From Streptomyces sp. NBC_01210 (lineage in GTDB: Bacteria; Actinomycetota; Actinomycetes; Streptomycetales; Streptomycetaceae), in the NCBI RefSeq assembly GCF_036010325.1, contig NZ_CP108549.1, positions 7,936,001 to 8,000,000 of the forward strand: DNA of 64,000 bases, given 5' to 3'. Under the pieces are notes generated by a model, which worked only from the letters and a program-made list of their open reading frames with translations, made no database searches and was not told where the DNA came from. How positions within the stretch are numbered: the first letter of the stretch is position 1; each line of letters begins with the position of its first letter. This document shows, piece by piece, positions 17,363-26,714 of this stretch. Made by a program: the position numbers and the translations under genes.

Positions 17363-17655
17363 GATCAAAATCCCTCTTCCAGGCGAGGGCGTTCCTGGGC
17401 TCGACCCGGGCGACGACGGCTCGGGGCCGCCCCGGATGCGGCGCCGTGAAGCCGGCGTAGAGGCCTCGAGGTCCCGGCCGGCTCTGGGCCCCTTCGGCCG
17501 CAGCCCGAGGTCCCCACGGTCGGCGGCAGCCTGTGTCCGAGGCGGCCGCTGCCGATCTCGGTGCCCGGAACCAGCAGCCGGTCGGGATGATGGCCGGGCG
17601 GGGAGTCGTACGCGCTGAAGCCGGGCGGCCGCTCCTGTGGGGAATGGTCGAGGTC
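17363..17655 (-). pseudogene. Relic of transketolase N-terminal (ThDP-binding) subunit gene
   Basis: The minus strand carries PPGFSAYDSPPGHHPDRLLV and PGTEIGSGRLGHRLPPTVGT, the cofactor-side motif seen in split actinobacterial transketolases (normally GTEIGSGSLGHGLP). Another frame then carries GLYAGFTAPHPGRPRAVVAR and VEP, the normal C-terminal end of that subunit. Everything between, including the GDGE-type ThDP motif, is deleted. It directly precedes the C-terminal-subunit relic, so an entire split transketolase pair has decayed in place. Confidence 0.72.
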
Positions 17656-17696
17656 AAGCGCGCTCAGGGGTGGAAACGGGTTCGTGACCACCGGTC

Positions 17697-17729
17697 GAAG
17701 TGCGGTATTGTTCTCATGCGCGTTCGGCC
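17697..17729 (+). promoter_or_regulatory. Promoter block of the first tRNA-Pro gene
   Basis: A 33-base block containing TATTGT as likely -10 is 29/33 identical to the block at 29375-29407 before the second tRNA-Pro gene. A possible -35 is GTGACC at 17684. Conservation between the two copies supports a promoter role. Confidence 0.6.
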
Positions 17730-17756
17730 CGGGGAAACCCCAGGTCAGACGGGCAC

Positions 17757-17830
<74 letters not shown>

Positions 17831-17852
17831 CTGTGCGGAAACGCAGGTCGGA

Positions 17853-17887
17853 GGCCGTTCTCTCATCTATGAGAGGGCGGCCTTTCG
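17853..17887 (+). terminator. Rho-independent terminator of the first tRNA-Pro gene
   Basis: GGCCGTTCTCTCAT (17853) pairs with ATGAGAGGGCGGCC (17869), 14 pairs including two G-T wobbles, followed by TTTCGT. It starts 22 bases after the tRNA. Confidence 0.88.
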
Positions 17888-18248
17888 TGTGTTCAGGGGC
17901 AGGGCGGTCGCCATGTGGTCGCCCGGCCGGTCTGCGGATCGTCGGCGGTGGGGGCAGAAGCCGTGCGGGGTGGGGGAGTGGACCCGCCCGAGGGCTTCGC
18001 GGAGCTGCTGGATGTGGTCTCACGATGGTCGCAGCCGCTCTCTCCAGGCCCCTCGGTCGTCTCGCTTCTCGGTCAAGGGGGAGGGTGTGGTCGCAGTAAG
18101 ACCGCGGGACTGCTCCTGATGGAGGTGGCGGTGCGCGGTCCAACCACCCCGCTGCCCTGGCTGCCCGGCTCGCGCTCGGCGGGCTTCACGGCTTCGCTGC
18201 CGGCCAGTGAGCGCCCGAGGCGGTGCTGCGGCCCACGCCGCAGCCGAG
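17888..18248. other. Gene-free stretch, nothing recognised
   Basis: Open frames exist on both strands because of high GC, but none has a ribosome-binding site or a recognisable family signature. It separates the tRNA-Pro terminator from the end of the large membrane-anchored protein gene. Confidence 0.5.
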
Positions 18249-20710
18249 TCAGCGGACGCGACGCCGGCGCACCCTCTGCCGCAGCACGAAGAACACGGCG
18301 AGGAGCGCCACCGCCGGCAGCCACCGGATCGCCCCGGACGCGACATCCCCTGCCGACACGCCCCCACCGTTCGAGTCGTCGGCCTGCCTCGTCGCCGGCG
18401 TACCCGCGTCGGCCTCCGCACCCGCACCCGCACCCGCGTCCGCCGCCGACGCGCCTCCGCCGAGCCACACCTGCCGCTGTCCGGTGTCCGTCACGGGCTG
18501 TGCCAGCGACCGGCTCACGTCCCGGGTCAGCGTGGGCCAGCGCTCCTTCATCCGGTCGGCCGACATCGAGGTGTAGCGGACGGAGGTGAAGTCGACGCCC
18601 CCGTAGATGTACGTCTTCGTGTATTCGGTGTTGCCCTTACGGGTGCGGTGCGTCACCTTGAACTCGCCCTTGGTGTACGAGCGTACGTACTGGTCGAAGG
18701 TGTCGCGCGGCGTCCACTTCTTCTGCGTGGTGTAGTCGCTGATGTCACCCTTGTCGATCATCTCGCCGTACGCCGTCTTCTTGCGCACGCTCAGTTTGCG
18801 GTACCACTCGGCCGCGACTCTGCTGAGATACACACGCCGCAGCTCGGCGTACTCGGGGCGGTGTTCACCGCCTTGACCACCTTGGGCAGGATCAGTCGCC
18901 GGAACACCGCCTCGTTGTGCTCCTGCACCGAGGCGGACTGCTCCGGGCACGACACCGCCGCGTTGCCGCCGCGCGACTTCAGATACTGCGTCTCCATCTG
19001 TACGTCCAACGGCGCGTCGAGGATGTGCAGTTCATCCCCCTCCTCGTGCACCGTCGCCGGCGTCGGCACGATCCACGTACGGAACGACATGCAGTCGCCC
19101 GACAGTGACCCCCAGTACTCCGCGCCGAGTTTCGAGTCCGGGTGGATGAACGTGCCGGTCGTCTTCTTCAGCAGCAGATCGGCCTGCAGCAACACCCGTC
19201 CCGCGTCGGTCCGGCCGAGCCGGGAGTCGACGATGCGGTCGGGCTCATTGGGGTTGAGGTTGACCCAGAACGACGACGGCTCCAACTCCAGCCAGGTGAA
19301 GAAGGCCTCGGACGACTCCCTGGCGCCGGCCAACCCTGTCGATCCGCTTCCCTTGCCCGATGCCGTCAAGGGAGCCTTGAACGCGTAGCGCAGACCACCG
19401 CCGTCCGACCCGGGATCGGCGAGGTAGCGCAGCTCAAGGCGGGAGAAGTCGATGCCGCCGGGCGCCTGGGGCGGCATGGACAAGCCCCGCACCAGACCGC
19501 CCCTGGCCTGCTCGTCAGCGTCACCGCAGTCGGCGGTCCGCCGCGTGGAGAAGGCCGCGAGCCGGACATGGGAGGCGGCGCCCGGGAGTCCGAGGCTTTG
19601 TGCCTGCGGCGTCGGGCAGTCCGTCCGAGCGGCGACGAACACGGACTTGGCCGCGGCGTCGGCCTGGCGCGCCTTGTCGATGTCCTTGCGCAGATTGCCG
19701 CTGGCCGTGGCAGCCCGGACACTCTCGATGTCCTTGTAGCGGTCCACGATCCGCTGCCTGCGGGCCTCCGCGGCCTTCCGGCGGTCGGCCACCTTCTCCA
19801 TCTCCCTCTTGATCACCTTCCTCTCGTTCGCGCGCTGTCCCGCAGGTAGCTTGGCCGCCTTCTCCGCCCGCTCGACGAGCTGCTTCTGACTGTTCGTTAA
19901 TTTGCCGAGTTCGACTTCGGCCTTCTTCAGCTCGGCATCCCGCCGGGCCCGCTCCTGCCGGCTCAGGCCGTATTCCTGCGTGTGGTAGACCGGGGTCCCG
20001 TCCTCGATGACCTCTTCGTCGCACTCCTCGCACGGACCCCGGTCGGTGTACCAGGACAGCGGGTGCAGGGCCGCCTTGCCGGTCCTGTTCTGCTGCAGCA
20101 CGTTCTTGATCAGCTTCTCGGAGTGCAGGCCCGTCTTCTTCCGCCCCTCCCGCACGCCGGGAAAGCTCATCGCCCGCACCATCAGCAGGTTCTTCACGCC
20201 CTGCGCGCGCAATTCCTGATAGTCCCCGGGCCGCAGATAGCGCTTCCAATCCTCCAGGGGCACCAGCTTGAAGTCGTACGCCGGGGCTTCCTCCGGCCGC
20301 CCCGTGCCCAGCAGGTCCTCGAGTTCATCGTCGGTGCGCCCGCGCGGATCGACCAGAGCGGCGGCCACGTTGGCGAACTCGCTGTAGCCGTTGGCGAATT
20401 GGCGTTTCTCGCGGATGTACGCGCCTCTGTACTCGGTCCCCAGCCTGTCGCGGAAGTCGAAGCCCTCCTGGCTGAACTGATCCGCGTAGTACGGGACAAG
20501 GCCCCCTTTGCCGCCCTCGGCCGTCGACCGCGCCGCCGCCTGAGCGCTGGGTACGACATCACATCCGGGCCCGATCAGGGGAGTTGCCGCGAACGCTGCC
20601 AGGCAGAAGGCGGTCGTCCACCGCCGCCACCCCGACGCCCGCGTCCAGGACCGTAACCCAGTGATCCCGCGTATGATCGAGTGCACCCCCGTTGTGCGAC
20701 CGTCGGCCAC
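18249..20710 (-). pseudogene. Large secreted, C-terminally anchored protein with deaminase-like motifs; frameshifted
   Basis: No named family recognised. A hydrophobic export segment (about 30-58) is followed by an extracytoplasmic region. GLHSEKLI (His196-Ser-Glu198) and RGPCEEC (Pro226-Cys227, Cys230) resemble the HxE and PCxxC zinc/catalytic motifs of deaminase-fold toxins. A charged coiled coil follows (about 248-335), then a conserved extracellular part, an Ala/Gly linker, and a final membrane segment with a basic tail (WLPAVALLAVFFVLRQRVRR). The frame breaks at the GGGG run at 18855-18858, where VKAVNTAP should continue as EYAELRRVYLSRV; one missing base explains it. Leu19 and Leu271 are TTA codons, suggesting bldA control. 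Start GTG at 20710 or GTG at 20686. Confidence 0.75.
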
Positions 20711-20896
20711 CGGAGACCGTAGACCGGCGATCCGCCTTTGGTACAGGGCCCATTACGCCAAAGTGCGCTCTGCGGACAGTGCCCCTTCCCGATGCGGCGG
20801 GGCTCGGGCACCATGGCCGGACGTGCCGCGGCCGAACATCCGGACGACCGGTGCGTCCACAGTGCAGGAACCTTCCTTCCGCCCCGGAGGCGCCGC

Positions 20897-22120
20897 GTGG
20901 CGAGCAAAGATCACGCCAGGCTCGACGAGCTGCAACGCGATCCCTACCCGCTCTACGCGCACGCGCGCCGGGCCGAGGGCCTGACTTTCGTTCCCGAGCT
21001 GGATGCCTGGCTCGTCGCGCGGGACACGGACGTACGGGAAGTGCTGCGGCGGCCCGAGGAGTTCTCGTCGGTGCGCGCGCTGCTCCCCGACGTCATGCCC
21101 TCGCCGGCCGCGCTGGAGGTGCTGGCCAAGGGCTACGGAAAGCGCCCCACCGTCGTCTCCACCGACGGCCCGGCCCATCAGCGCCACCGGGCCCCGCTCA
21201 ACAGCGGCCTGTCCGCCGGCCGGGTCGCCGCGCTGGTGCCGTACGCCGCCGAGCGCGCCGAGGCGCTGGTCGACGGCTTCGCGCCGGACGGCGGGGTCGA
21301 GCTGATGGAGGCGTACGCGCGACAGCTGCCCGGTCAGGTGATCGGGCGGCTGCTCGGGCTCGACCCGGCGGATGTGCCGGCCGCGGTGCACGGCGGCTAC
21401 CGCGCCGAAGAGCTGCTGTTCCGACCGCTGGACCCGGACGAGCAGGTCCGGGCCGCCGAGGATGTTGTCGCGCTGCAGAAGCTTCTCGACACCTATATAC
21501 GGGACCGGCGGAAGAGCCCGCGCGACGACCTCTGCTCGGCGATGGTCGCCGCGCTCGCGCCCGGCAGCGGCGATCTCACCCTCGACCAGCGCCACGAGCT
21601 GGTGTCGAACCTCCAGAACTTCCTGATCGCCGGGCATCTCACGACCACCGCGCTCATCGGTACGACGCTGCTCCATCTGCTGAGCGACCGACGGCAGTGG
21701 GAACTGATCTGCGCCGACCCGGCGTTGATACCGGCAGCCGTGGAGGAGGCCGCGCGGTACGACACCGCGGTCCAGGGTTTCAGACGGACCACCACCCGGG
21801 CCGTGACGATTGCGGGCACCGAACTCCCTGCCGGGGCAACGGTGTTCGTGGCATACGGATCGGCCAATCGCGACGAGGACCGTTACGAGCGGCCCGAGGT
21901 CTTCGACATCACGCGGCCGGTCTCCCGGCAGCATGTGGCCTTCGGCCACGGTACCCACGGCTGCCCCGGCTCCCAGCTCGCCCGTGAGCAGCTCCGGCTG
22001 ACCATCGGGCTGTTCGCCCGCAGGGTGCCCGGTCTGCGGATCGACGAGGACCGGCTGCCGATCGTGATGCGGCCCACCCTGATCCATCGCTCGCCCGAAG
22101 CGCTCCATCTGACCTGGTGA
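20897..22120 (+). CDS. Cytochrome P450 with atypical I-helix
   Basis: A 407-residue soluble bacterial P450 monooxygenase. The haem-binding loop reads FGHGTHGCPGSQLAR with the Cys ligand near residue 358, and the K-helix ExxR is in VEEAARYD. The I-helix reads LIAGHLTTTALIG; the usual acidic residue before Thr (AGxE/DTT) is Leu, so proton delivery may be altered. The GTG at 20897 is chosen because GGAGG lies 6 bases upstream and gives the usual length; the frame extends further left without support. Electron partners are not encoded nearby. Confidence 0.92.
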   Translation: MASKDHARLDELQRDPYPLYAHARRAEGLTFVPELDAWLVARDTDVREVLRRPEEFSSVRALLPDVMPSPAALEVLAKGYGKRPTVVSTDGPAHQRHRAPLNSGLSAGRVAALVPYAAERAEALVDGFAPDGGVELMEAYARQLPGQVIGRLLGLDPADVPAAVHGGYRAEELLFRPLDPDEQVRAAEDVVALQKLLDTYIRDRRKSPRDDLCSAMVAALAPGSGDLTLDQRHELVSNLQNFLIAGHLTTTALIGTTLLHLLSDRRQWELICADPALIPAAVEEAARYDTAVQGFRRTTTRAVTIAGTELPAGATVFVAYGSANRDEDRYERPEVFDITRPVSRQHVAFGHGTHGCPGSQLAREQLRLTIGLFARRVPGLRIDEDRLPIVMRPTLIHRSPEALHLTW

Positions 22121-22275
22121 CCTGATCCGTTTCGGACAGAGTGTGCCCGCCCCCTGGGCGAAGGTGGCGACGTGTGACATGGCACTACGCCTCGGGTCAT
22201 GATCGCGCGTACCGCGTCCTCGTCCCAGGCCGGGCGAGCGCGTACGCGATCCACGGGCGAAGTAGCCTCGGTCCC

Positions 22276-23067
22276 ATGCCCGGCACGCACATCCTGATCC
22301 TCGGCGGCACGGCCGAAGCCCGACAGCTCGCCGCCGAGCTGACCGGGCGCGGCGGCCTCCGTGTCACCACCTCGCTCGCCGGCCGGGTGGCGCAGCCCCG
22401 GATGCCCGCCGGAGAGGTACGCATCGGGGGTTTCGGCGGCCCGGAAGGTCTCGCCGACTGGCTGCGCCAGCACCGCGTCCATGCCGTCGTCGACGCCACG
22501 CACCCGTTCGCCTCCGTCATCAGCGCCAACGCCGCGCAGGCCGCGGCAGCCGTCGGTATCCCGCTCTGCGCGCTGCGGCGGCCCGGCTGGAGCGCCGGCC
22601 CCGGGGACCACTGGCATTCGGCCGTCTCGCTCGTCGACGCCGCCGCGCAGCTGCCCGCGCTGGGTCGGCGCGTCTTCCTCACCACCGGACGTCTCGGCCT
22701 CGCCGCCTTCGCATGCCTCGATCAACTGCACTTTCTCGTACGGTCGGTGGAGCCGCCCGAGCCGCCGCTGCCCCGCCATATCCGCGTCCTGCTGGACCGC
22801 GGACCGTTCACCCTCGAGGGCGAGCGGGAGCTGCTCCGTACGCATGACATCGACGTCCTGGTGACGAAGGACAGCGGCGGGCCCGCCACCGCCGCCAAGC
22901 TCACCGCCGCGCGCGAGCTGGGCATGCCCGTGGTGGTGGTCCGCCGTCCGTCCGCGCCGCCCGGGGTGCCCCTCGCGCCGGACGTGGCGGGCGTACTCGA
23001 ACTGCTCGGACAGCTCGGACAGCTCGGACAGCTCGGACAGCTCGGACAGCTCGGACAGGTCGGATAG
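22276..23067 (+). CDS. cobK: Precorrin-6A reductase CobK
   Basis: A 263-residue NADPH-dependent reductase of the aerobic cobalamin pathway, reducing precorrin-6A to dihydro-precorrin-6 (precorrin-6B). Family motifs: ILILGGTAEARQLAAEL at the start, VVDATHPFA near residue 75, FLTTGR, and the C-terminal LVTKDSGG. The last 21 residues are an (LGQ)n tail from a tandem 9-bp repeat, beyond the normal end of the fold. It is convergent with cobF, the preceding step's enzyme, 28 bases away. Confidence 0.95.
   Translation: MPGTHILILGGTAEARQLAAELTGRGGLRVTTSLAGRVAQPRMPAGEVRIGGFGGPEGLADWLRQHRVHAVVDATHPFASVISANAAQAAAAVGIPLCALRRPGWSAGPGDHWHSAVSLVDAAAQLPALGRRVFLTTGRLGLAAFACLDQLHFLVRSVEPPEPPLPRHIRVLLDRGPFTLEGERELLRTHDIDVLVTKDSGGPATAAKLTAARELGMPVVVVRRPSAPPGVPLAPDVAGVLELLGQLGQLGQLGQLGQLGQVG
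23005..23067 (+). repeat. 9-bp tandem repeat inside the cobK 3' end
   Basis: CTCGGACAG occurs six times head to tail (23005-23058), followed by a degenerate seventh copy that supplies the stop codon. It encodes LGQ repeats. Copy number changes stay in frame, so length variation between strains would be tolerated. Confidence 0.95.
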
Positions 23068-23095
23068 TTCCGACCGCTCCGACCACTCGGCCCCC

Positions 23096-23851
23096 TCAGC
23101 CGCGGCGCAGCAGATAGGTGTCCATGATCCAGCCCTTGCGGGCGCGCGCCTCGGCCCTCAGCTCCTCGATCCGGTCGGAGACCTCCGCCAGCCGCCCCGA
23201 CACCAGGATCTCGTCCTCGGTGCCCACATAGGCGCCCCAGTAGATGAACAGGTCCTGGTCGAGATGGCGGGTGAAGGCCTGCCGGGCGTCGAGCATCACG
23301 ACCACATCGTCGACGCCGTCCGGCCAGCCTTCGGCGAGCCGCCGGCCCGTGGTGATCTGCACGGGACGCGCGACCCGGTTGAGACCGGTGCGGTGTCTGG
23401 CCAGCAGCGCGGAGACACTGCTGATGCCGGGAATGACCTCATGGTCGAACGCGACCGCGCCCCGTTCGAGGATTTCCTCCAGGATGCCGAGGGTGGAGTC
23501 GTACAGCGCCGGATCGCCCCAGACGAGGAACGCCCCGCACTCGTCCTCGCCCAGCTCCTCGGCGATGAACCGCTCATAGAGGTCGGCCCGGCGGCGGCGC
23601 CAGTCGTCGACCGCGGGGGAGTAGTCCGATGTTTTCCGGTCCCGCTCCGGATCGCGTGCCTCGATCAGCCGGTACGAAGGGTCCTCGATGTGCGCGTCCA
23701 GAATGTCGTGCCGCAGTCGCGTCAGATCCGACTTCTCCTCGCCCTTGTCGAGCATGAAGAACGCATCCGCCTTGTTCAGCGCCTTGACCGCCTGCAGCGT
23801 CAGATGGTCGGGGTCGCCCGCCCCGATGCCGATCACATAGATCTTTCTCAC
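23096..23851 (-). CDS. cobF: Precorrin-6A synthase (deacetylating) CobF
   Basis: A 251-residue SAM-dependent methyltransferase that methylates C-1 of precorrin-5 with loss of acetate, giving precorrin-6A. The tetrapyrrole-methylase N-terminal motif is IYVIGIGAGDPDHLT, and the SAM/substrate motif FLVWGDPALYDST lies near residue 108, followed by VIPGISSVSALLARH. It is convergent with cobK and divergent from lutA, so it likely has its own promoter in the 72-base gap at 23852-23923. Confidence 0.95.
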   Translation of the reverse strand: MRKIYVIGIGAGDPDHLTLQAVKALNKADAFFMLDKGEEKSDLTRLRHDILDAHIEDPSYRLIEARDPERDRKTSDYSPAVDDWRRRRADLYERFIAEELGEDECGAFLVWGDPALYDSTLGILEEILERGAVAFDHEVIPGISSVSALLARHRTGLNRVARPVQITTGRRLAEGWPDGVDDVVVMLDARQAFTRHLDQDLFIYWGAYVGTEDEILVSGRLAEVSDRIEELRAEARARKGWIMDTYLLRRG

Positions 23852-23923
23852 CCTGTCGAGTCTGCCGCATCCGGCGGTTCGTGGGACCTACCGGGGCCGC
23901 CGGTAGCGGCATATCCTCCGACC

Positions 23924-24649
23924 ATGCGTGTCGCACTCTTCGTCACCTGCGTCAATGACGCGTTCTATCCGGCCACGGGCATCGCGACAGTGAGACTCCT
24001 GGAGCGGCTGGGGGTGGAGGTGGACTTTCCGGCCGCGCAGACCTGCTGCGGACAGCCACAGTTCAACACCGGCTACCGGCGCGAGACCGAGCCCCTGATA
24101 CGGCGGACGACGCGGGCCTTCGAGGGGTACGAGTACGTCGTGACGCCGTCAGGATCGTGCGCGGCGATGGTGCGTGACCACTACCCGAAGTTCGGCGAGA
24201 CCTCGCTCCCCTCCCGTACATACGAACTCACCGAGTTCCTCGTCGACGTCCTCGGCGTCACCGATGTCGGCGCCTACTTCCCGCACACCGTCACCTACCA
24301 CCCCTCCTGCCACGGTCTTCGGATGCTCCATCTCGGTGAACGGCCGCGGAAGCTCCTCGACGCGGTGAAGGGCCTGGAGCTGCGCGAACTGCCCGGCGCC
24401 GAGGAGTGCTGCGGCTTCGGCGGCACCTTCGCCGTCAAGAACGCCGAGGTCTCCGCCGCCATGGGACGGGACAAGGTCCGCAATGCCGTCTCCACCGGAG
24501 CCGATGTGCTGTGCGGAGCCGACAACTCCTGTCTGATGCACATCGGCGGGATCCTGCGCCGCGAGGCTGTGCCCATGAAAGGCGTGCCGCTGCGCGCCCT
24601 GCACATCGCGGACATCCTCGCCAGTACCGAAGAGGAGCCCTACGTATGA
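23924..24649 (+). CDS. lutA: L-lactate utilisation Fe-S subunit LutA
   Basis: A 241-residue protein with two CCG (cysteine-rich) domains, CCGQPQFNTGY near residue 42 and CCGFGGTFAVKN near residue 164, that bind a [4Fe-4S]-type cluster or interact with one. It is subunit A of the LutABC L-lactate dehydrogenase complex, oxidising L-lactate to pyruvate. The start is an ATG at 23924, with leftward extension unsupported. Its stop overlaps the lutB ATG (ATGA). Confidence 0.92.
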   Translation: MRVALFVTCVNDAFYPATGIATVRLLERLGVEVDFPAAQTCCGQPQFNTGYRRETEPLIRRTTRAFEGYEYVVTPSGSCAAMVRDHYPKFGETSLPSRTYELTEFLVDVLGVTDVGAYFPHTVTYHPSCHGLRMLHLGERPRKLLDAVKGLELRELPGAEECCGFGGTFAVKNAEVSAAMGRDKVRNAVSTGADVLCGADNSCLMHIGGILRREAVPMKGVPLRALHIADILASTEEEPYV

Positions 24650-26064
24650 GCGGCACGTATCTCGGGATGCCGTCCTTCCCCGAGGCGGCCAAGGAAGCCG
24701 TGCACAATGTGACGCTGCGCGCCAATCTGCGGCACGCCACCCACACCATCCGCGACAAGCGGGCCCTGGCGGTGGCGGAGCTCGCCGACTGGGCGGAGCT
24801 GCGCGAGGCCGGCAAGCAGATCAAGGACCACACGCTCCGTTATCTCGACCGCTATCTGGAGCAGTTGGAGACGGCGGTCACCGAGGCCGGCGGCACCGTG
24901 CACTGGGCGGCCGACGCGGCGGAGGCCAACCGGATCGTCGCCGGTCTGGTGAAGGCGACCGGCGAGCGCGAGGTCGTCAAGGTCAAGTCGATGGCCACGC
25001 AGGAGATCGGTCTCAACGAAGCCCTGGAGGCCGAAGGCATCTCGGCCTACGAGACCGACCTCGCCGAACTCATCGTGCAGCTCGGCGACGACCGGCCCTC
25101 GCACATCCTGGTTCCGGCCATCCACCGCAACCGTGGCGAGATCCGCGACATCTTCCAGGACCGGATGGGGAGTTGGGGACGGCCCGCTCCCGACGGCCTC
25201 TCCGACAACCCCACCGAACTCGCCGAGGCGGCACGCCTCCACCTCCGCGAGAAGTTCCTGCGGGCGAAGGTCGGTATCTCCGGTGCCAACTTCATGGTCG
25301 CCGAGACCGGCACGCTCGTGGTCTTCGAGTCCGAGGGCAACGGCCGGATGTGCCTGACCCTCCCCGAGACGCTGATCTCGGTGGTCGGTATCGAGAAGGT
25401 GGTGCCGAGCTGGCGTGATCTGGAGGTCTTCCTGCAGACGCTGCCACGCTCATCGACCGCCGAGCGCATGAACCCGTACACCTCCATGTGGACCGGCACC
25501 GCTGACGCCGACGGACCGCAGAGCTTCCATCTGGTCCTCCTCGACAACGGCCGCACCAACGCCCTCGCCGACGAGGTCGGCCGCCAGGCGCTGCGCTGCA
25601 TCCGCTGCTCCGCCTGCCTCAATGTCTGCCCGGTGTACGAGCGGGCCGGCGGGCATGCGTACGGCTCGGTCTATCCCGGCCCGATCGGCGCCATCCTCAG
25701 CCCCCAACTGCGCGGCATCCAGAGCGAGATCGATGCTTCTCTGCCGTACGCGTCCTCTCTCTGCGGGGCCTGCTACGAGGTGTGCCCGGTCGCCATCGAC
25801 ATCCCCGAAGTCCTCGTCCACCTTCGCGAGAAGGTCGCGGACCAGGGAGGCAAGGGCCACCGCCTGGAGAAGGCCGCGATCAAGGCCGCGGGCTGGGTCC
25901 TCGACCATCCCGCCGCGCTCGCCGCCGGGGAACGCGCCGCGTCCAGGACCCGAAGGCTGCACCCGAGGAAACTGCCGGGCGCAGGAGCCTGGACCGCCGA
26001 CCGTGAACTGCCCGAGCTGCCCGCCGAATCCTTCCGTGACTGGTGGAAGAGGAACCGCACATGA
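24646..26064 (+). CDS. lutB: L-lactate utilisation Fe-S subunit LutB
   Basis: A 472-residue subunit. The N-terminal two thirds form the LUD domain. It is followed by two ferredoxin-like motifs, CIRCSACLNVCPVY and CGACYEVCPVAIDIP, that hold two [4Fe-4S] clusters, then a helical tail. It overlaps lutA by four bases and lutC by four bases, indicating tight translational coupling and equal subunit supply. Confidence 0.95.
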   Translation: MSGTYLGMPSFPEAAKEAVHNVTLRANLRHATHTIRDKRALAVAELADWAELREAGKQIKDHTLRYLDRYLEQLETAVTEAGGTVHWAADAAEANRIVAGLVKATGEREVVKVKSMATQEIGLNEALEAEGISAYETDLAELIVQLGDDRPSHILVPAIHRNRGEIRDIFQDRMGSWGRPAPDGLSDNPTELAEAARLHLREKFLRAKVGISGANFMVAETGTLVVFESEGNGRMCLTLPETLISVVGIEKVVPSWRDLEVFLQTLPRSSTAERMNPYTSMWTGTADADGPQSFHLVLLDNGRTNALADEVGRQALRCIRCSACLNVCPVYERAGGHAYGSVYPGPIGAILSPQLRGIQSEIDASLPYASSLCGACYEVCPVAIDIPEVLVHLREKVADQGGKGHRLEKAAIKAAGWVLDHPAALAAGERAASRTRRLHPRKLPGAGAWTADRELPELPAESFRDWWKRNRT

Positions 26065-26714
26065 GCGCCGGACCCCACTCCCGTACGAGCTCCCGCGACC
26101 GCATCCTCGCCCGAGTTCGCAGCGCTGTCGCCGCCGCGCCCGAGGCTCCCGTGCCGACCCGCGACTACCTCACCACCCACACACCCGACGACCCGGCCGC
26201 GGTCCTCGACCTCCTCCACGAGAACCTCGCGGACTACCGGGCCGTCGTCCACCGCACGACCGCGGACGAACTGCCGTTGCTGCTCATGCGGCTGCTCGCG
26301 TACCGCGGCTCCGCGACTGTGCTGGTACCGCCCGGACTGCCGCCCGAGTGGCTTTCCGCCGCCGACGCGACCCGGATCCACGACCGTTCGGTCTCCACCG
26401 CGCAGGAACTCGACGCCGTCGACAGTGTCGTCACAGGATGCGCGCTCGCCATCGCCGAGACCGGCACGATCGTGCTGGACGCCGGTCCCGGACAGGGCCG
26501 TCGGCGCATCACGCTCATCCCCGACCACCACATCTGTGTCGTACGCGTCCCGGACCAGGTCGTGGCGTCCGTACCGCAGGCGATGCCCCGCCTCGACCCG
26601 ACCCGCCCGCTGACCTGGATCTCTGGACCCTCCGCGACCAGCGACATCGAACTCGACCGGGTCGAGGGTGTCCACGGCCCGCGCACCCTCGAGGTCGTCC
26701 TGCTACAGGGCTGA
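26061..26714 (+). CDS. lutC: L-lactate utilisation LUD-domain subunit LutC
   Basis: A 217-residue LUD-domain subunit of the LutABC complex. Recognisable regions are SSRDRILARVRSAV at the start, VTGCALAIAETGTIVLDAGP in the centre and PDHHICVVRVPDQVV later. The start is the ATG at 26061 overlapping the lutB stop. Its last 12 bases overlap the 3' end of the DUF309 gene on the other strand. Confidence 0.93.
   Translation: MSAGPHSRTSSRDRILARVRSAVAAAPEAPVPTRDYLTTHTPDDPAAVLDLLHENLADYRAVVHRTTADELPLLLMRLLAYRGSATVLVPPGLPPEWLSAADATRIHDRSVSTAQELDAVDSVVTGCALAIAETGTIVLDAGPGQGRRRITLIPDHHICVVRVPDQVVASVPQAMPRLDPTRPLTWISGPSATSDIELDRVEGVHGPRTLEVVLLQG

Noticed and set aside
20897..22120. P450 as the CvnE partner of the conservon
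   Set aside because: It lies more than 6 kb from cvnD with several unrelated genes and terminators between; conservon P450s are adjacent.
22121..22275. Cobalamin riboswitch before cobK
   Set aside because: The gap is short and I see no B12-box-like GCCACTG block or room for the aptamer.
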